DNA of 64,000 nucleotides from Romanomermis culicivorax (Eukaryota > Nematoda > Enoplea > Mermithida > Mermithidae). A program made the translations under genes and the position numbers. This document shows, one piece after another, positions 24,701 through 34,754 of this stretch. The stretch spans positions 682,001 to 746,000 of the forward strand of contig CAWUHX010000083.1 of assembly GCA_963922205.1 (NCBI GenBank). Reading direction: 5' to 3'. The first letter of the stretch is position 1; every line of letters starts with the position of its first letter. The notes beneath the pieces were generated by a model. It ran no database searches. It was not told where the DNA came from and worked only from the letters and a program-made list of their open reading frames with translations.

Positions 24701-27700
24701 ACACGCTTGGATTTGCATGGATAATTTTCTGCTATTGTCACTTGTGACATCTTGCATGTAAAAATTAGCATTGTTAAGCGACAAAGCGCAAAGTCTTGTT
24801 ACTGTACTGGCAGTTAATAGAATTTTGTGCTGCGAAGCAAAATTAGCAGAAAATCTACTTCAATATTGAAGTCATACATGGTAGATGGGGAAATGAAATT
24901 TTCTAGGACGCCCCTAGAAATCGTTGACCGCTTGGGTAGTCTTATGGTCACTCCGCTCCAAGGCTTTCCAATCATATGACTGAAATGAGCATTGATTACG
25001 GGCGTGTTTTGTTGATTTTTAGTCGAAAAACACATTTTGTGAGCATTTGCTGACCCCTCGTCAAAATTTTGGAGAGTTGGCCACTCCCTCCGCCTAAAAT
25101 TGGCTTTTATCGTGTATCCAGCTAGTCGGGCTCCTTATAGGTGTGCATATTTTTTACGGTTTTGTAGACAAAGGGCACTAATTCCCCCATCCCTGAAAAA
25201 AATTAGGCTATCGATGACCCCATTTCTTAAGAAGACGTTTGCCCTAGATATGTACATGTAAGCTTAAAACTACGTTACTCTGATTTCAATAAAATTCGAA
25301 AATCAGATTCTTGGGCTATCGAATACTTGTGCTGATGAATATTCAAGTTTTCTTAGTAAAGTATGGTTATCTCTTGATGAAAGTTCAATTAAAATTGAAT
25401 CACGTGGATCAGAAATTTAGGTATGGTTAATTTTATAGGGATAATTATTCATAATGCTGAAATCAAGATTATTGCACGTCCAAAAGTCATAAAAAAAGTC
25501 ATGGGACAAATGCTTCAAATTGGGTTATTACATTTTGCATAGTCAAAAACAATAGAAATACTTTGATGACTTAAAATTTGACACGATGTCTGGAATTGAC
25601 CCAGTACTCGAAGAATGTTTACCGTTTGTTTAGGTTATCCCTTTAATGAAAGCATAAGTTTATCCAAAGTCGTTGCTGCATCGTGCCCGATCATATGGAT
25701 AATAGAAAAGTAATGAAAAATTTTCGATCATCGTGCTTAATACTCCACTTCTAATTGCATCTGGATAATTTTATTCGGCTTTTATGGGGTTATGTGCTAG
25801 CAGCAACTTTCCTTTTCACGCGTGTCCCTTTGTTTTGTTTTTTGTTCTTTAATCGTTTTAGGTGAACAATGCTACAGCTAGAGTGCACACAAAGCCAAAA
25901 CCAAAGCCTGTTTTGCCTGGAGAATGTGAGTAAATGTTGATCTAATTGATTACTCAATGAATGAATGACCGACTAATTTGCATATACAACAATTAGCGCT
26001 TTTGTCTATGAACGTGTAACCAGCACACCGAGATATAATTAGATTACACTTGCCGGTGGGATTGGCTGGCTTTTTTCCAAGCGCTGGATCTTTCGAACTG
26101 CATGCATGGTGTAGGTCTGCTGTTTTGTATGAAATTAGCACATGGATGAAAAATCAAGTCTACAGAACTCCAAAAATCGGATTTTCATGCTGCAAAAATC
26201 GGTTTTACAATGTGAATTGAGTCGGAATTTTCAAAGTTCCCGGATTCAGTAATCCGGAATCATTCAGAATTTCAAACATCACTCTGGAATTCAAATATAA
26301 TTTTGCATGTTGCGATTTGGGATTCGGTATGTTTTCAATCCTATGAGTCATTGTTCGTCAATGAATGATGTTGTCCTGGTAGATGTTCGGCTTAAAGTTT
26401 ATGTCGTCTGTGCTCGCCACCTCGGTCGAAATTCCAATGATTTCACCTTTCATAATCATCATCATTTCGCTAGAACCCAGATTCGGTGATATTTTTGATT
26501 CATTAAATTTCACGCCTTGAAAAAATCTGGAAGCAGGTTTGAACTTTTCTGAATTATACTTAATTGAACTCAGTCATCTGAATAGTTTCACAGGAAAATT
26601 TAATTTGTCCCACAAAAAGGGAGTTGAATCAGCAAAGATACAGTTCATCAAGTGATGATGTCAGTCGTCCCTAGTTTTTTTTCTGGTTTCTTGTAGAGAT
26701 GCTGGAGGGGGTATTTTTCGATTTTTCTTCTGTTCTGAATATTGAATTATTGTGAGTATATATTCCAAAAAACTTTATGACAGATATCTTCAGTCAAAAT
26801 TATATGAGCTTTTTGTAGAAAAATTTCATGTTGTTCTTCCGTACTTGGAATACAAAATCCCAGGAAATCCAAAATTTTGAAAAGTTGGCATTTACTAACG
26901 TTTTTTGTAGCATAAAACAACTTGATTTAGGTATCATTCAGGGGGATTTCTTTTGATCGAGTGACAGATTAGCGTAGAAGAATGTTTTTGAATATTCTGT
27001 AGAAACTTCCGGACAATTTTCACTGAGATAAATTAGCTCCAATATGAGTTGTCTTCAACACAAACCGTAACTGGGAAACCCCAAAGAAATAAAATCGAAC
27101 AATCTATAGTGCGTTACCGTAATCAGTATACCTGTTATTGGGGACCTCCTATCCCTGTCCGATCCAGTACCCAGATGTCAGTATCCCCCAAAACTCGAAA
27201 AATTGGCCGAAAATCTTTTTGGGAAAATTTTGGCCAACAATTTGGCTTTTGTGACTTGTCATTTTTGACCCCCCTACGAATTTTGGATTGCTGCCTTATA
27301 GTTATGTAGTTAGTCTAATCAGAACAACGTATCAGTCGTGGTCTTACACTTGGAACCATACATGTAATTGGGGGGAAGTGCTATGGGGAACCCCCCAGCA
27401 ATCGTCGACCATATGGCTAGCCATTGGGCGACCGCCCCCCCCCAGGATTTTCCAATCCTATGGCTAGCCATATGATAGTCATAAGGACCCCCATACTTTT
27501 GGTTGGAAAAACACTGAAAAATGTCAATTTTTGAACAAAAATTGGTGAAAAACGTCAATTTTCTCGGCGCTTCGCACCATGAATACATTTTTTCGGTCTT
27601 TTTAAAAAAATTACTATTTTTTAAACTATTTTTTGTTTTTTCATGAAAAAATCGATTTTTTTGCTTCAGTGACCCCTTCGCCCAAAATTTTGTGAATTAC

Positions 27701-30700
27701 TGATCCCCGGCCCAAAAAAAGTGGCTCGACTCTCCCCCCCAAACCTCGGGGCCCCGTTACATATATGATTGGAACTTGGTTCTTTTTTAAAATCTGACCC
27801 GAGTTCCACTTCCAAGTCCTTAGTTGGTGAATGGTGCCTCAACCCATCATGCAAATTTTGCAGACATGGATAAATATTTTTTCTAGGTTTCTTCAAAGTA
27901 AAAAAATCTGTGTGAAATTCGCTCGTAAACTAGTATTTCCTTTTTTTGCAATTTTAAGTCGATCCTAGTTTGGTAGCCGCTTTGCGCGGCGCCGCCTTGC
28001 AGCAGACGAACAGAATCGCTCGCGGCCCGCAAGCCTACGCCGCCGCTTTGGCCGCCATACGTTCGGCCAATACGCTGAACGCCTCGGCGTTGACGGCCGC
28101 CTCTTTGCCGGGCTATTTGCCGACGTAAGATCACAAAAATTTTGACGGAATGCTTCGAAAACTGGTCTCAAAAAATGTTTTCAGTACAATTTGATTCCTT
28201 TACAATTTTATAACGTTTATCAGAATTTTGGAATTCATTTTACGAAACAGATGACTTTGGAAGTAGACACATCCTCGGCATATATAATTTTTTAAACTGA
28301 AATATTATCCTCGGGTCAATTTCTATCAGAATCGACTCACAAGATGGTATGAATAGGACTGATATCCGGTTCCCATTATGCGGATCCGGACCCAGAAACT
28401 AAATTTCCGGTTGAGAGAATGATAAAAATATCAATTCATTCAACTTTTTTTCTAATTGAGCATTTTATTCATGAGCATGTGCACATATATGCTATATATA
28501 TACACAGGGCCGTGCACAAGAGGGGGCGGGGGCGGCCGCCGCCCCCTCCCATTGAGGCAGTATGCACATAGTATATACGCGTAAGATCAACATTTTCTGG
28601 GGCTATTCAGTGAAAAAATCTAGTCCGCCAACCATGAAAAAATCCTCGGGCCATATGACCCGACCGCGTTATCCTACGTCCAGAGATTTTCGACCTTCGC
28701 CTTGCAGACCGCGGGCATTCCCTAAGCCTAAGCTTCAAAATAAGCCATACCACAACATCAGATCACGTTTGGTTACCGAAATCCAAAAATCGAAAATCTC
28801 TGGACATAGGGTAATCCGGTCGGCCCGAATCGAAGTAGTTTTTCGTCAATATATCTTCATGTATCAGGCTAGCTTGCAGCAAAAATATGGTCGAGTTCAA
28901 TGCGTATTCGTCTGAGCTACACAGCTAAAAGAGTGATGATGGAATTAAAATTTATCACTAATAAATTCTAAATTCACTTCAACCTTCAATTTGAGCAGTA
29001 TTTTGTGAAAAAAATAACTGTGAAAATCCGACTGCTTTGTGACATACTATCGTTCCTCTTTCTTATTTTCACTTTTCTCGATTATCAGTATCCATTTTTA
29101 GTCTCTACTACGCGCCAACAGCAGCCGGCCCAGCGACACTAGATCCGACGACCGCTTCCTTATTAGCCGCAGCATCTAATCCATCCTTGGTAGCAGCGAC
29201 AAGTAAATGCTGTTTTGCTTCTATAATATTTGTAAATAGCCAAACTGGAAGACAAGAACTATTTTACATTTTTATGATTTTCTGCTAAACCGTCCGTCAC
29301 ACTAACGTTTATCGATGTTTTGATTACAAAGTTTTACAGTAACACCTTTATATTGTCGATTTTGACTGCAGTCGTTATTTTACAAGCATTTTATAATAAA
29401 CAGACTGTAGTACTTGGAATAAGCATCCTTATCATAGTGACATTTTTGTTAGAACTTTTTTGAAGTTCTCTAGTTTTTACTGTTCAAGTCTTCTTAAATC
29501 GTTCATGTTGAAATGTTAAAAATTAAACGAACGACCATTGGCATTCTTTTCGATATAATAAATGCTTTTTTACGCATAGATGCCGCTTATTACGCGCAGG
29601 CCGTTATGGCCGCCGCACGAAATAACGCTGCGGCAGCTGCCGCCGTCGGACAGTCGGCTGCCCTGAATCCCGGCGCATCGTTGACTGACCCTTATTTGGG
29701 CGCTGCACTTGCGCCGTTGGCCGGATATGTAAGTCGCATGAAAATATTCGAAATATAAATTCTATTTTACTTGAAAATGTTTTTTCTTCATAGATATCCT
29801 TCGAATCCTAAGATAATCGTAGGATTCGTAAGGCAATCGTAGGAGTCATAGGATTTCTTTTCGACTTCGCAAAAATCCTAAGAATCCTTCGATTTACTAT
29901 TCCTGCGATATTTTTCATTCGAAATATGAATATGCTAATGAGATAGTTGTGAAGATCATAATGGTTTTTACTCGCTTCAGTGTGGTTCTGCAATGGGCGA
30001 TGAGTTGTCTGAAATTTTCTCGATTTTATTTTATAAAATTCAGAAATGAAAAGCATTTCATTCTTGCTCCATTTTTCAGTTAGTGAAAAATATGCCGACT
30101 ATTTAATTAATTTCATAAATGAATTTGTAGGATAATGAATCATTCTTTGAATTTTTTCGCTTGTCGCCAACAAAATTTAATCTTTTCATGGTCGCTCCAT
30201 TGATAACAAAAATGAAGGAAATCCATTCCCGCATGGCATCGTTTGACAAGTTCGGCTCTGTATCTTGAAACCTGATGGAAATGCAAGATATTTAAATCAA
30301 CATAGAGTTACAGTACTTGAAGAACACAATGGTAGCTGGAACATACTGCCAGCAACCATACATGTATAGCATAGAAATTCTGCTGGGGGTCAGCCAGGAC
30401 AGGGGGTGGAATACAAATTTTTTTCCATTCTTGATAACGAAAAAAGATCTTAGATGGGTCTTCTAACATCCAAGCAGTATATTCTTCATTTTATATTAGT
30501 CAGGTAGTGTGAAATTATTTGCTTAGACTGCAATTTTTAAAGTTTTAATGTTACTTTTTTGGACTTCAAGTATGCTTTATTTAGAAAAATTGTTAAACTA
30601 CAGCATCATTCCCATTCTTATAACGACTTTTTTCTCTTGCTCATTTTTCTTCATTATCTTCTCAATCATTGCTGGGGTAGTCGAATCTGCTGGGGGTCAA

Positions 30701-31074
30701 TCAAAGTCTGCTGGGGTTCAAACTCCCAAACCTCCCACCACGTACATGTATGCCAGCAACTACAATGAACATTTAACTTTTCCGACTGCTATACTTTGTA
30801 CATAAAAATTCCAACATTGTTATGAAAAATAGAAATAGTCTGAGTCCGCGATTTTGTCGATTCTTACTAAATCACTCAATCCGTACAATATCCTGGACTT
30901 TTCCCAGGATATCGTTCGATTCTCACCTCTGAAGCGGCTTTTTATAATTTCAAAATTGAAGAAAATTTCGTCGAAGTTTTTGTCTTCGCATAACTGATTA
31001 TTTTGATACATATTTTTATTCAGCCAGCGACAGCAGCCCTCTATCGCACTATCAATCGTTTTACGCCGTATTGA
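21466..31074 (+). CDS. fox-1: RBFOX / fox-1 family RNA-binding splicing regulator
   Basis: Rbfox proteins bind (U)GCAUG in nuclear pre-mRNA and set exon inclusion or skipping according to position. Ten exons join in one frame of 465 codons including the stop: 21466-21736 (ATG 21469), 22264-22379, 23153-23485, 23777-23830, 23963-24055, 25862-25925, 27959-28124, 29102-29202, 29580-29728, 31024-31074. All have GT donors and AG acceptors in compatible phases. The single RRM (about residues 218-292) has RNP2 LHVSNI and RNP1 KGFGFVTM, then [15 protein letters not shown], the Rbfox signature. The N-terminus is Ala/Ser/Gln-rich and the C-terminus Ala/Tyr-rich, and the protein ends RFTPY, like the RFAPY nuclear-localisation end of vertebrate Rbfox. 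An upstream exon is possible, because the frame is open before the ATG and 21465 is an AG acceptor. The length (464 aa) is in the family range. Confidence 0.95.
22264..22379 (+). CDS. fox-1: RBFOX exon 2
   Basis: Acceptor tttttttag at 22263, donor GTTAGT at 22380. Reads [16 protein letters not shown] and ends in YQQQ, in phase with both neighbours. Confidence 0.85.
23153..23485 (+). CDS. fox-1: RBFOX exon 3 (linker and start of RRM)
   Basis: Acceptor tttctcag at 23152, donor GTAAGT at 23486. Ends with the RNP2 segment [17 protein letters not shown]. 333 nt, phase 0 at both ends. Confidence 0.93.
23777..23830 (+). CDS. fox-1: RBFOX exon 4, 54-nt RRM exon
   Basis: Encodes [18 protein letters not shown]. 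Exactly 54 nt, the size of the corresponding vertebrate Rbfox exon (family knowledge). Phase 0 at both ends. Confidence 0.95.
23963..24055 (+). CDS. fox-1: RBFOX exon 5, 93-nt RRM cassette exon
   Basis: Encodes [18 protein letters not shown] and then ALNG...VEGRKIE. Exactly 93 nt, matching the vertebrate RRM exon whose skipping yields a dominant-negative, RNA-binding-dead isoform. Phase 0, so skipping keeps the frame. Confidence 0.95.
24880..25145. mobile_element. Chimeric MITE B/G/A remnant in RBFOX intron 5
   Basis: Starts with family B-like GATGGGGAAATG...AGAAATCGTTGACC, passes into repeat G (aaaaacacattttgtgagca) and ends with an A-type GCTAGTCGGGCTCCTTATAGG. Highly diverged. Confidence 0.45.
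25862..25925 (+). CDS. fox-1: RBFOX exon 6 (end of RRM)
   Basis: Encodes [20 protein letters not shown] and E. Acceptor gttttag at 25861, donor GTGAGT at 25926, ends in phase 1. Confidence 0.93.
27129..27308. mobile_element. MITE family A-like diverged copy in RBFOX intron 6
   Basis: Begins TATACCTGTTATTGGGGACC and has the family interior 'cgaaaaattggccgaaaatc' and 'gacccccctacgaattttgg'. The right end is degraded. Confidence 0.5.
27357..27767 (+). mobile_element. MITE family B copy with near-perfect TSD, RBFOX intron 6
   Basis: Starts CATACATGTAATTGGGGGG and ends GTTACATATATG. The flanks cttggaac (27349-27356) and attggaac (27768-27775) match at 7 of 8 positions. The 411-bp interior aligns with 12230-12668. 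It lies about 190 bp upstream of exon 7. Confidence 0.88.
27959..28124 (+). CDS. fox-1: RBFOX exon 7 (Ala-rich C-terminal region)
   Basis: Acceptor attttaag at 27958, donor GTAAGA at 28125. Encodes [20 protein letters not shown] and an Ala-rich stretch ending in PGYLP. Confidence 0.88.
28505..28556. repeat. GC-rich hAT-end-like patch
   Basis: CAGGGCCGTGCACAAGAGGG starts a short stretch with GGCGGCCGCCGCCCCC palindromic sequence. It looks like a hAT-type left terminus, but no matching right end was found. Confidence 0.35.
28655..28828. repeat. Foldback inverted repeat
   Basis: A left arm at about 28655-28693 (GTCCAGAGATTTTCGA at its inner end) and a right arm at about 28790-28828 (TCGAAAATCTCTGGAC at its inner end) are inverted copies over about 37 bp at roughly 85% identity, around a 96-bp loop. 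Probably a small foldback MITE. The open frame across it shows no homology. Confidence 0.6.
29102..29202 (+). CDS. fox-1: RBFOX exon 8
   Basis: Acceptor atttttag at 29101, donor GTAAAT at 29203. Encodes [20 protein letters not shown] and AAASNPS. An alternative acceptor upstream (tatcag, about 29088) is possible but less consistent with phase. Confidence 0.8.
29580..29728 (+). CDS. fox-1: RBFOX exon 9
   Basis: Acceptor cgcatag at 29579, donor GTAAGT at 29729. Encodes [20 protein letters not shown] and ends in APLAGY. Phase fits both neighbours. Confidence 0.85.
30357..30752 (+). mobile_element. MITE with CATACATGTA ends and perfect 8-bp TSD, RBFOX intron 9
   Basis: A 396-bp element starting CATACATGTATAGC and ending CGTACATGTATG. 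The 8-bp duplication ccagcaac is perfect (30349-30356 and 30753-30760). The ends resemble family B but the interior differs and carries repeated 'tctgctgggggtc' motifs near both ends. Confidence 0.88.
31024..31074 (+). CDS. fox-1: RBFOX last exon, ends RFTPY stop
   Basis: Acceptor attcag at 31023. Encodes [16 protein letters not shown], then TGA at 31072-31074. A second AG at 31027 (CAGCCAG) would shift the frame to a different short tail. Confidence 0.85.
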   Translation, partial: PATAALYRTINRFTPY

Positions 31075-32068
31075 TTGATTTTTGATTAGAAAAAATATTT
31101 ATGTAAAAGGCTTTTTCGGCGCAAAAGCCTCGTTATAATCTCAACGGTTCGAGAAAGAAATCTGCAAAAATGTCGATTCGACACACGACGATTGATTTGT
31201 TTTAAAACCCGCGCATATTAGTCGGAAATTTCCTGTCTTCTTTCTCTTTCTCTCTCTCCTTCGTCTACCTGACCGTCAGTTCAATTGGCTTCGAAAACTA
31301 CACATGCTTTTATTGTCAGTTTTTCTCGGATTCGAGATTCTAAAAATAATAGTATATATGATAGCGGTTCGTTCGGCCGTCAATGAAAAAATTATTACTT
31401 GTACAGATCGTAACCTCTAGAAATATAAGATTCTATTTTTCGCGGTGATTTGAAGTCACGTTTGTACATGTGTATAAGTTTCCTTTTTTACATCATGTTT
31501 TTGTAGACAATGTTTTTTCTTATTTTGTGAGATTCGTCGTTTTTTTCTGATTATTTTCGCGTGAAAAAGTGAAAAATCTTGATCTTCAATGAAAAACGGC
31601 ATAATTGACATTTTCTGCATGAAATACCGCATGTTAATTGTGAATTGCATGCTGATGACGTGTAAACTTGTTTCGGTTCGCTAAGTATGGCATAACTCTG
31701 CTGCACAAGAGGTGTACTTTATGTTCTCGTTTGTGCTTAGGTGCTATAAACAGTAGATGGTTTTCGTGCATACTTTTTTCAATGAATTTCGTTTACCCTT
31801 ATTCGGCATGTTGCATGGTTTTGTGAGATGATTGCAGTTGTGAATTGCATATGAATCAAAAACCTAGTTTTGTATGGTGGCTAAAATATAGGTAGCGGAA
31901 TTATATGTACTGTAGCAATACCAAATTCCATAATTTTCTGTCGTGCATTTACAAAGCATTAGGGAGCGAGATGCGGCTGTTTCCCGCCATTTTCGCGGTT
32001 TTCAGATCCCTCTGGCGGTTTGACTATTCGGCGGTTTTCAATTTTTTGCTTAACACAACACAATGCAC
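31075..32068. other. RBFOX 3' UTR and downstream region
   Basis: No further coding exon seen. Probably holds the RBFOX 3' UTR, but no strong AATAAA polyadenylation signal close to the stop was identified. TGCATG, the Rbfox binding site, occurs at 31616, 31646 and 31812. Confidence 0.4.
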
Positions 32069-32076
32069 GATCAAGG

Positions 32077-32137
32077 CATACCTGTAAGACCTCCGACCAG
32101 TTGGGGGGCGGGGTCCCCCCCGCCAAGTACAGGTATG
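32077..32137 (+). mobile_element. MITE family A, 61-bp internally deleted copy with perfect TSD
   Basis: Starts CATACCTGTAAGACCTCCG and ends CAAGTACAGGTATG, with only G/C runs between. The flanks gatcaagg (32069-32076 and 32138-32145) are identical. Confidence 0.92.
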
Positions 32138-32152
32138 GATCAAGGGTTGCGG

Positions 32153-32850
32153 CAGCGTTTTTTTGTGCACGGACATTTGTGCTATTTGGCACAGGAGGCC
32201 AAAAAACTTGTGTCAATAGCACAACAAATTTTTTATATCAGAACCGTAACTGAAAACTGCGAAAAAGTTTTAGCCCGACCGAAAGTTTAACGCATTAATT
32301 TTTCATAAAAATCACGCCCAACCCATTTCTCAGCTAAATATATCAGTGAGATTAAAAAAAACTCTACAAGAAAATAGTTCACGACGACTCAAAAAGAAAT
32401 GGAATTCTGAGAGAATTTAAATAACTCTAGAATTTTCATAAAGTTCAAATTGATTCAATTTTCAACTACGAATATGAAATAGATAGGCCTATATTCAATA
32501 ACAATGTTAAGACTAGAGAAAATAAAGTCGAAAATTGAGTAAAATTTTTCTATTTGAATCAATCAAACACAAAGAAGTAAGAATTTCAGTTTCAAATCCG
32601 AATCTGACAGTGACAGAATTAACAGAGAATATTCAGAATTTTTTTTTCATTCGTCATTCATTGACAGCCTATAAAGTTTGCTGCAACGATATTAATAGAC
32701 TATTCGAAGAGAAATCGTTCGCGTTCAGGTCAAATATACGAATAGAAAATATTATATTCATTGACTCGGCGCAAAGCGCCGAAAATTTTTTGCATTTTCA
32801 GCCCCTGAAACGTCTAAAAATCAAAGAAATTTAGTGTTTGAATCAAATGA
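32153..32850 (-). mobile_element. hAT-like MITE family C, reverse-oriented copy
   Basis: Starts CAGCGTTTTTTTGTGCAC and follows the reverse complement of about 1270-2011 throughout ('ttcacgacgactc', 'aagttcaaattgattcaatt', 'gtttgctgcaacgatatt', 'agcccctgaaacgtctaaaa'). The far terminus is lost, and homology fades near 32850. Confidence 0.82.
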
Positions 32851-33102
32851 TTAATAAATTAAATTTTGAATTAGTAACTGCAATGCAGTTTTTCCTGACA
32901 CTTTTTGTGCGGTGGTTTTTTTGGCGGTTTTCACATTTCTTCTTGCGATTTTTTTCAGGTCATTTCGCGTTTTTTCACGAAAACCATCTGGCAACACTGG
33001 CGAGATCTTTCATCAATTTGATTCGTGGAAAAATTTCATACCTTCAATTTGATTGATCGGAAAGTTGTAGTCTACTTCTTCCTAACCGTGAGTCCAAGCG
33101 GA

Positions 33103-33175
33103 AGCCTAAACCTAAGACTAAACTAAACCTAAGCCTAAGCGTAAACCTAAGTCTAAGCCTAAGCCAGAAAATTTG
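33103..33175 (+). repeat. Interstitial telomere-like array, degenerate (GCCTAA)n
   Basis: Ten or eleven units of GCCTAA and one-base variants (ACCTAA, GACTAA, GCGTAA, GTCTAA). The reverse complement is TTAGGC, the nematode telomere repeat. Confidence 0.7.
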
Positions 33176-33278
33176 CCAGAAATAACTGTAAAAATCAATA
33201 AATTTTTTCGACCATCAAAATGATGACAGATCTCGCTTCGCAATGCTTTCTGTCGCATTTTGGATGACTAGTAGTGCC

Positions 33279-33321
33279 CAGTGTTGCCAGATTGGCATTT
33301 TCGATGCCATATCTGGCACTG
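33279..33321. repeat. 43-bp palindrome with hAT-like ends
   Basis: CAGTGTTGCCAGATTGGCAT pairs with ATGCCATATCTGGCACTG around a TTTTCG loop. The divergent terminus CTGGCAACACTG lies at 32988-32999. Confidence 0.6.
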
Positions 33322-33447
33322 TTCGGATCTGGCAGTAATGCTACCGTAATGTTCTGATTTCTGGCATAATCCTGGCATTATTTGAAAATAAAGTTTCTAC
33401 CAGCGGCTGCATGGGCGTAGTGACATGGCGTGCAGTGGGTGCAATTG

Positions 33448-34540
33448 CATACCTGCAATTGGGGGTACTCCCCTCCCCAACTTGGCCAACCATATACCCA
33501 ACCTTCCCCTAGTTTGGAAAAAATTTGCAAAAAAGTGTATGTTTTTTGGCCTTTTTTGGGAAAAATTTCGACTTTTTTCGACCCCCACCAAATTTCGGAT
33601 TTACCCCCCCCCCCCCCCAACTGGTTGGACCTCTTACAGGTATGCCCCATAGGCGTAGGCAGGATTTTTCCATATGTGGTGCATGTAATTCAAAATCTAA
33701 AAAATTACTGTTATAAAATCAGCTATAAATGATGCTTTTGTTGTCACACATAAGCAGGAAGTAACTTAAAACGTTTTATTTCAACTTAATACGACGACGC
33801 GACACATCTGCAAAAGTTTCGAGAACATCAGAAATGACAACATTTCCAAATTCTTTAAAATAGTACGAAATAACAGCAGGATCTGAAACACGCTTTACTT
33901 TCGTTTTTCACAAAATATCCTAGCCAGCATACCAAACGTTTTTTCTGGTGTCGAAGTAGTGACGGCAAAGTCAGCATTACTTTTGCATTATCCATATAAC
34001 TTTTCAAAATCAGCATCTGATCCAATACGTAATTCTAAACTTTTCTTTGTTTTTTCAATTTCGTCATAAGCAGATATGATGGGTGGCTGAGCTTTTAATT
34101 CTGGTGGCAGTGGCTCTGGCTTTAGTAACGCTTCTTGCCGCGAAATAGTGGATGGTAAGTCCACATTGAAAGATGTCGCTTCATTATCCGCAAGTTGAGC
34201 ACTGTCAAGAATGGGTTCTTCAGTGCTTTCTGTTGTTGATGTTGCAGTTTCTTCATTATTGAACTGTGAAGCAGCTGAATTCTGTTGTCTTGGCTTGAAG
34301 AATTTCGCAATAGAAGTATTGCCCGTTGATGGCCTTTTGGACGACATTTTTAATGGAGCACTAGTTAGTACTTAGTGACAGAGATATCTGAATTGAAAGG
34401 AATTAAAAAAAAATTTTAATTTTTGCTCACTGGGTGCAATTGCACCCACTGCACCCAGTGTCCGTACGCCCATGCCTCCTCCAAAATTTCGGATTTACCC
34501 CCCCCCCCCCCCCCAACTGGTCGGACTTCTTACAGGTATG
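33448..34540. mobile_element. MITE family A split by an internal insertion or duplication, TSD tgcaattg
   Basis: The left end is CATACCTGCAATTGG at 33448, preceded by tgcaattg (33440-33447). A right end TTACAGGTATG ends at 34540, followed by the identical tgcaattg (34541-34548). A second right end at about 33580-33644 is nearly identical to 34478-34540. The 0.84 kb between the two right ends holds a minus-strand open frame (33988-34347). The arrangement suggests an insertion or tandem duplication within one MITE. Confidence 0.7.
33988..34347 (-). pseudogene. Possible hAT/ZMYM-type transposase N-terminus
   Basis: A 119-codon frame starting MSSKRPSTGNTSIAKFFKP, then Ser/Thr/Glu-rich low complexity and ending in FEKLYG. 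The K-R..SIAKFF start resembles the N-termini of TTF/ZMYM-like hAT transposases, where a short basic-aromatic motif precedes the zinc finger. No BED or TTF finger and no catalytic core follow. It lies opposite in orientation to the hAT C-terminal remnant at 34581-34754, so the two are not one intact gene. Confidence 0.4.
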
Positions 34541-34580
34541 TGCAATTGCATCCCGTAGGCTGAATGGAAGTCTTTTTTAG

Positions 34581-34754
34581 GAATTTTACCCGACTATTTT
34601 TTCTCTATTGGAAATTTTGCTAACCTATCCAGTCACCACTGCAACACCTGAGAGAACATTTAGTATAGTGGGCAGGATCTTTTGTGAAAAAAGAAAGTCA
34701 ATGACAACAATGCGGGTATCAGATCTTGCTGTTATTTCATACTATTTCAAGTGA
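34581..34754 (+). pseudogene. hAT transposase C-terminal dimerisation domain remnant
   Basis: The frame reads EFYPTIFSLLEILLTYPVTT, then ATPERTFSIVGRI, and ends VSDLAVISYYFK-stop (752-754). This is the hAT C-terminal dimerisation signature: YP-x-x...LL-x-x-P-V-(T/S)-x-A-x-x-ER-(S/T)-FS...L-A-x-(L/I)-S. A stop at 34578 cuts it off upstream and no catalytic core is nearby, so it is a broken fragment. A source of this kind could have mobilised the surrounding elements with 8-bp duplications. Confidence 0.8.

Noticed and set aside
28562-28915. 117-codon basic frame
   Set aside because: It runs across a foldback inverted repeat and has no homology or splice support.
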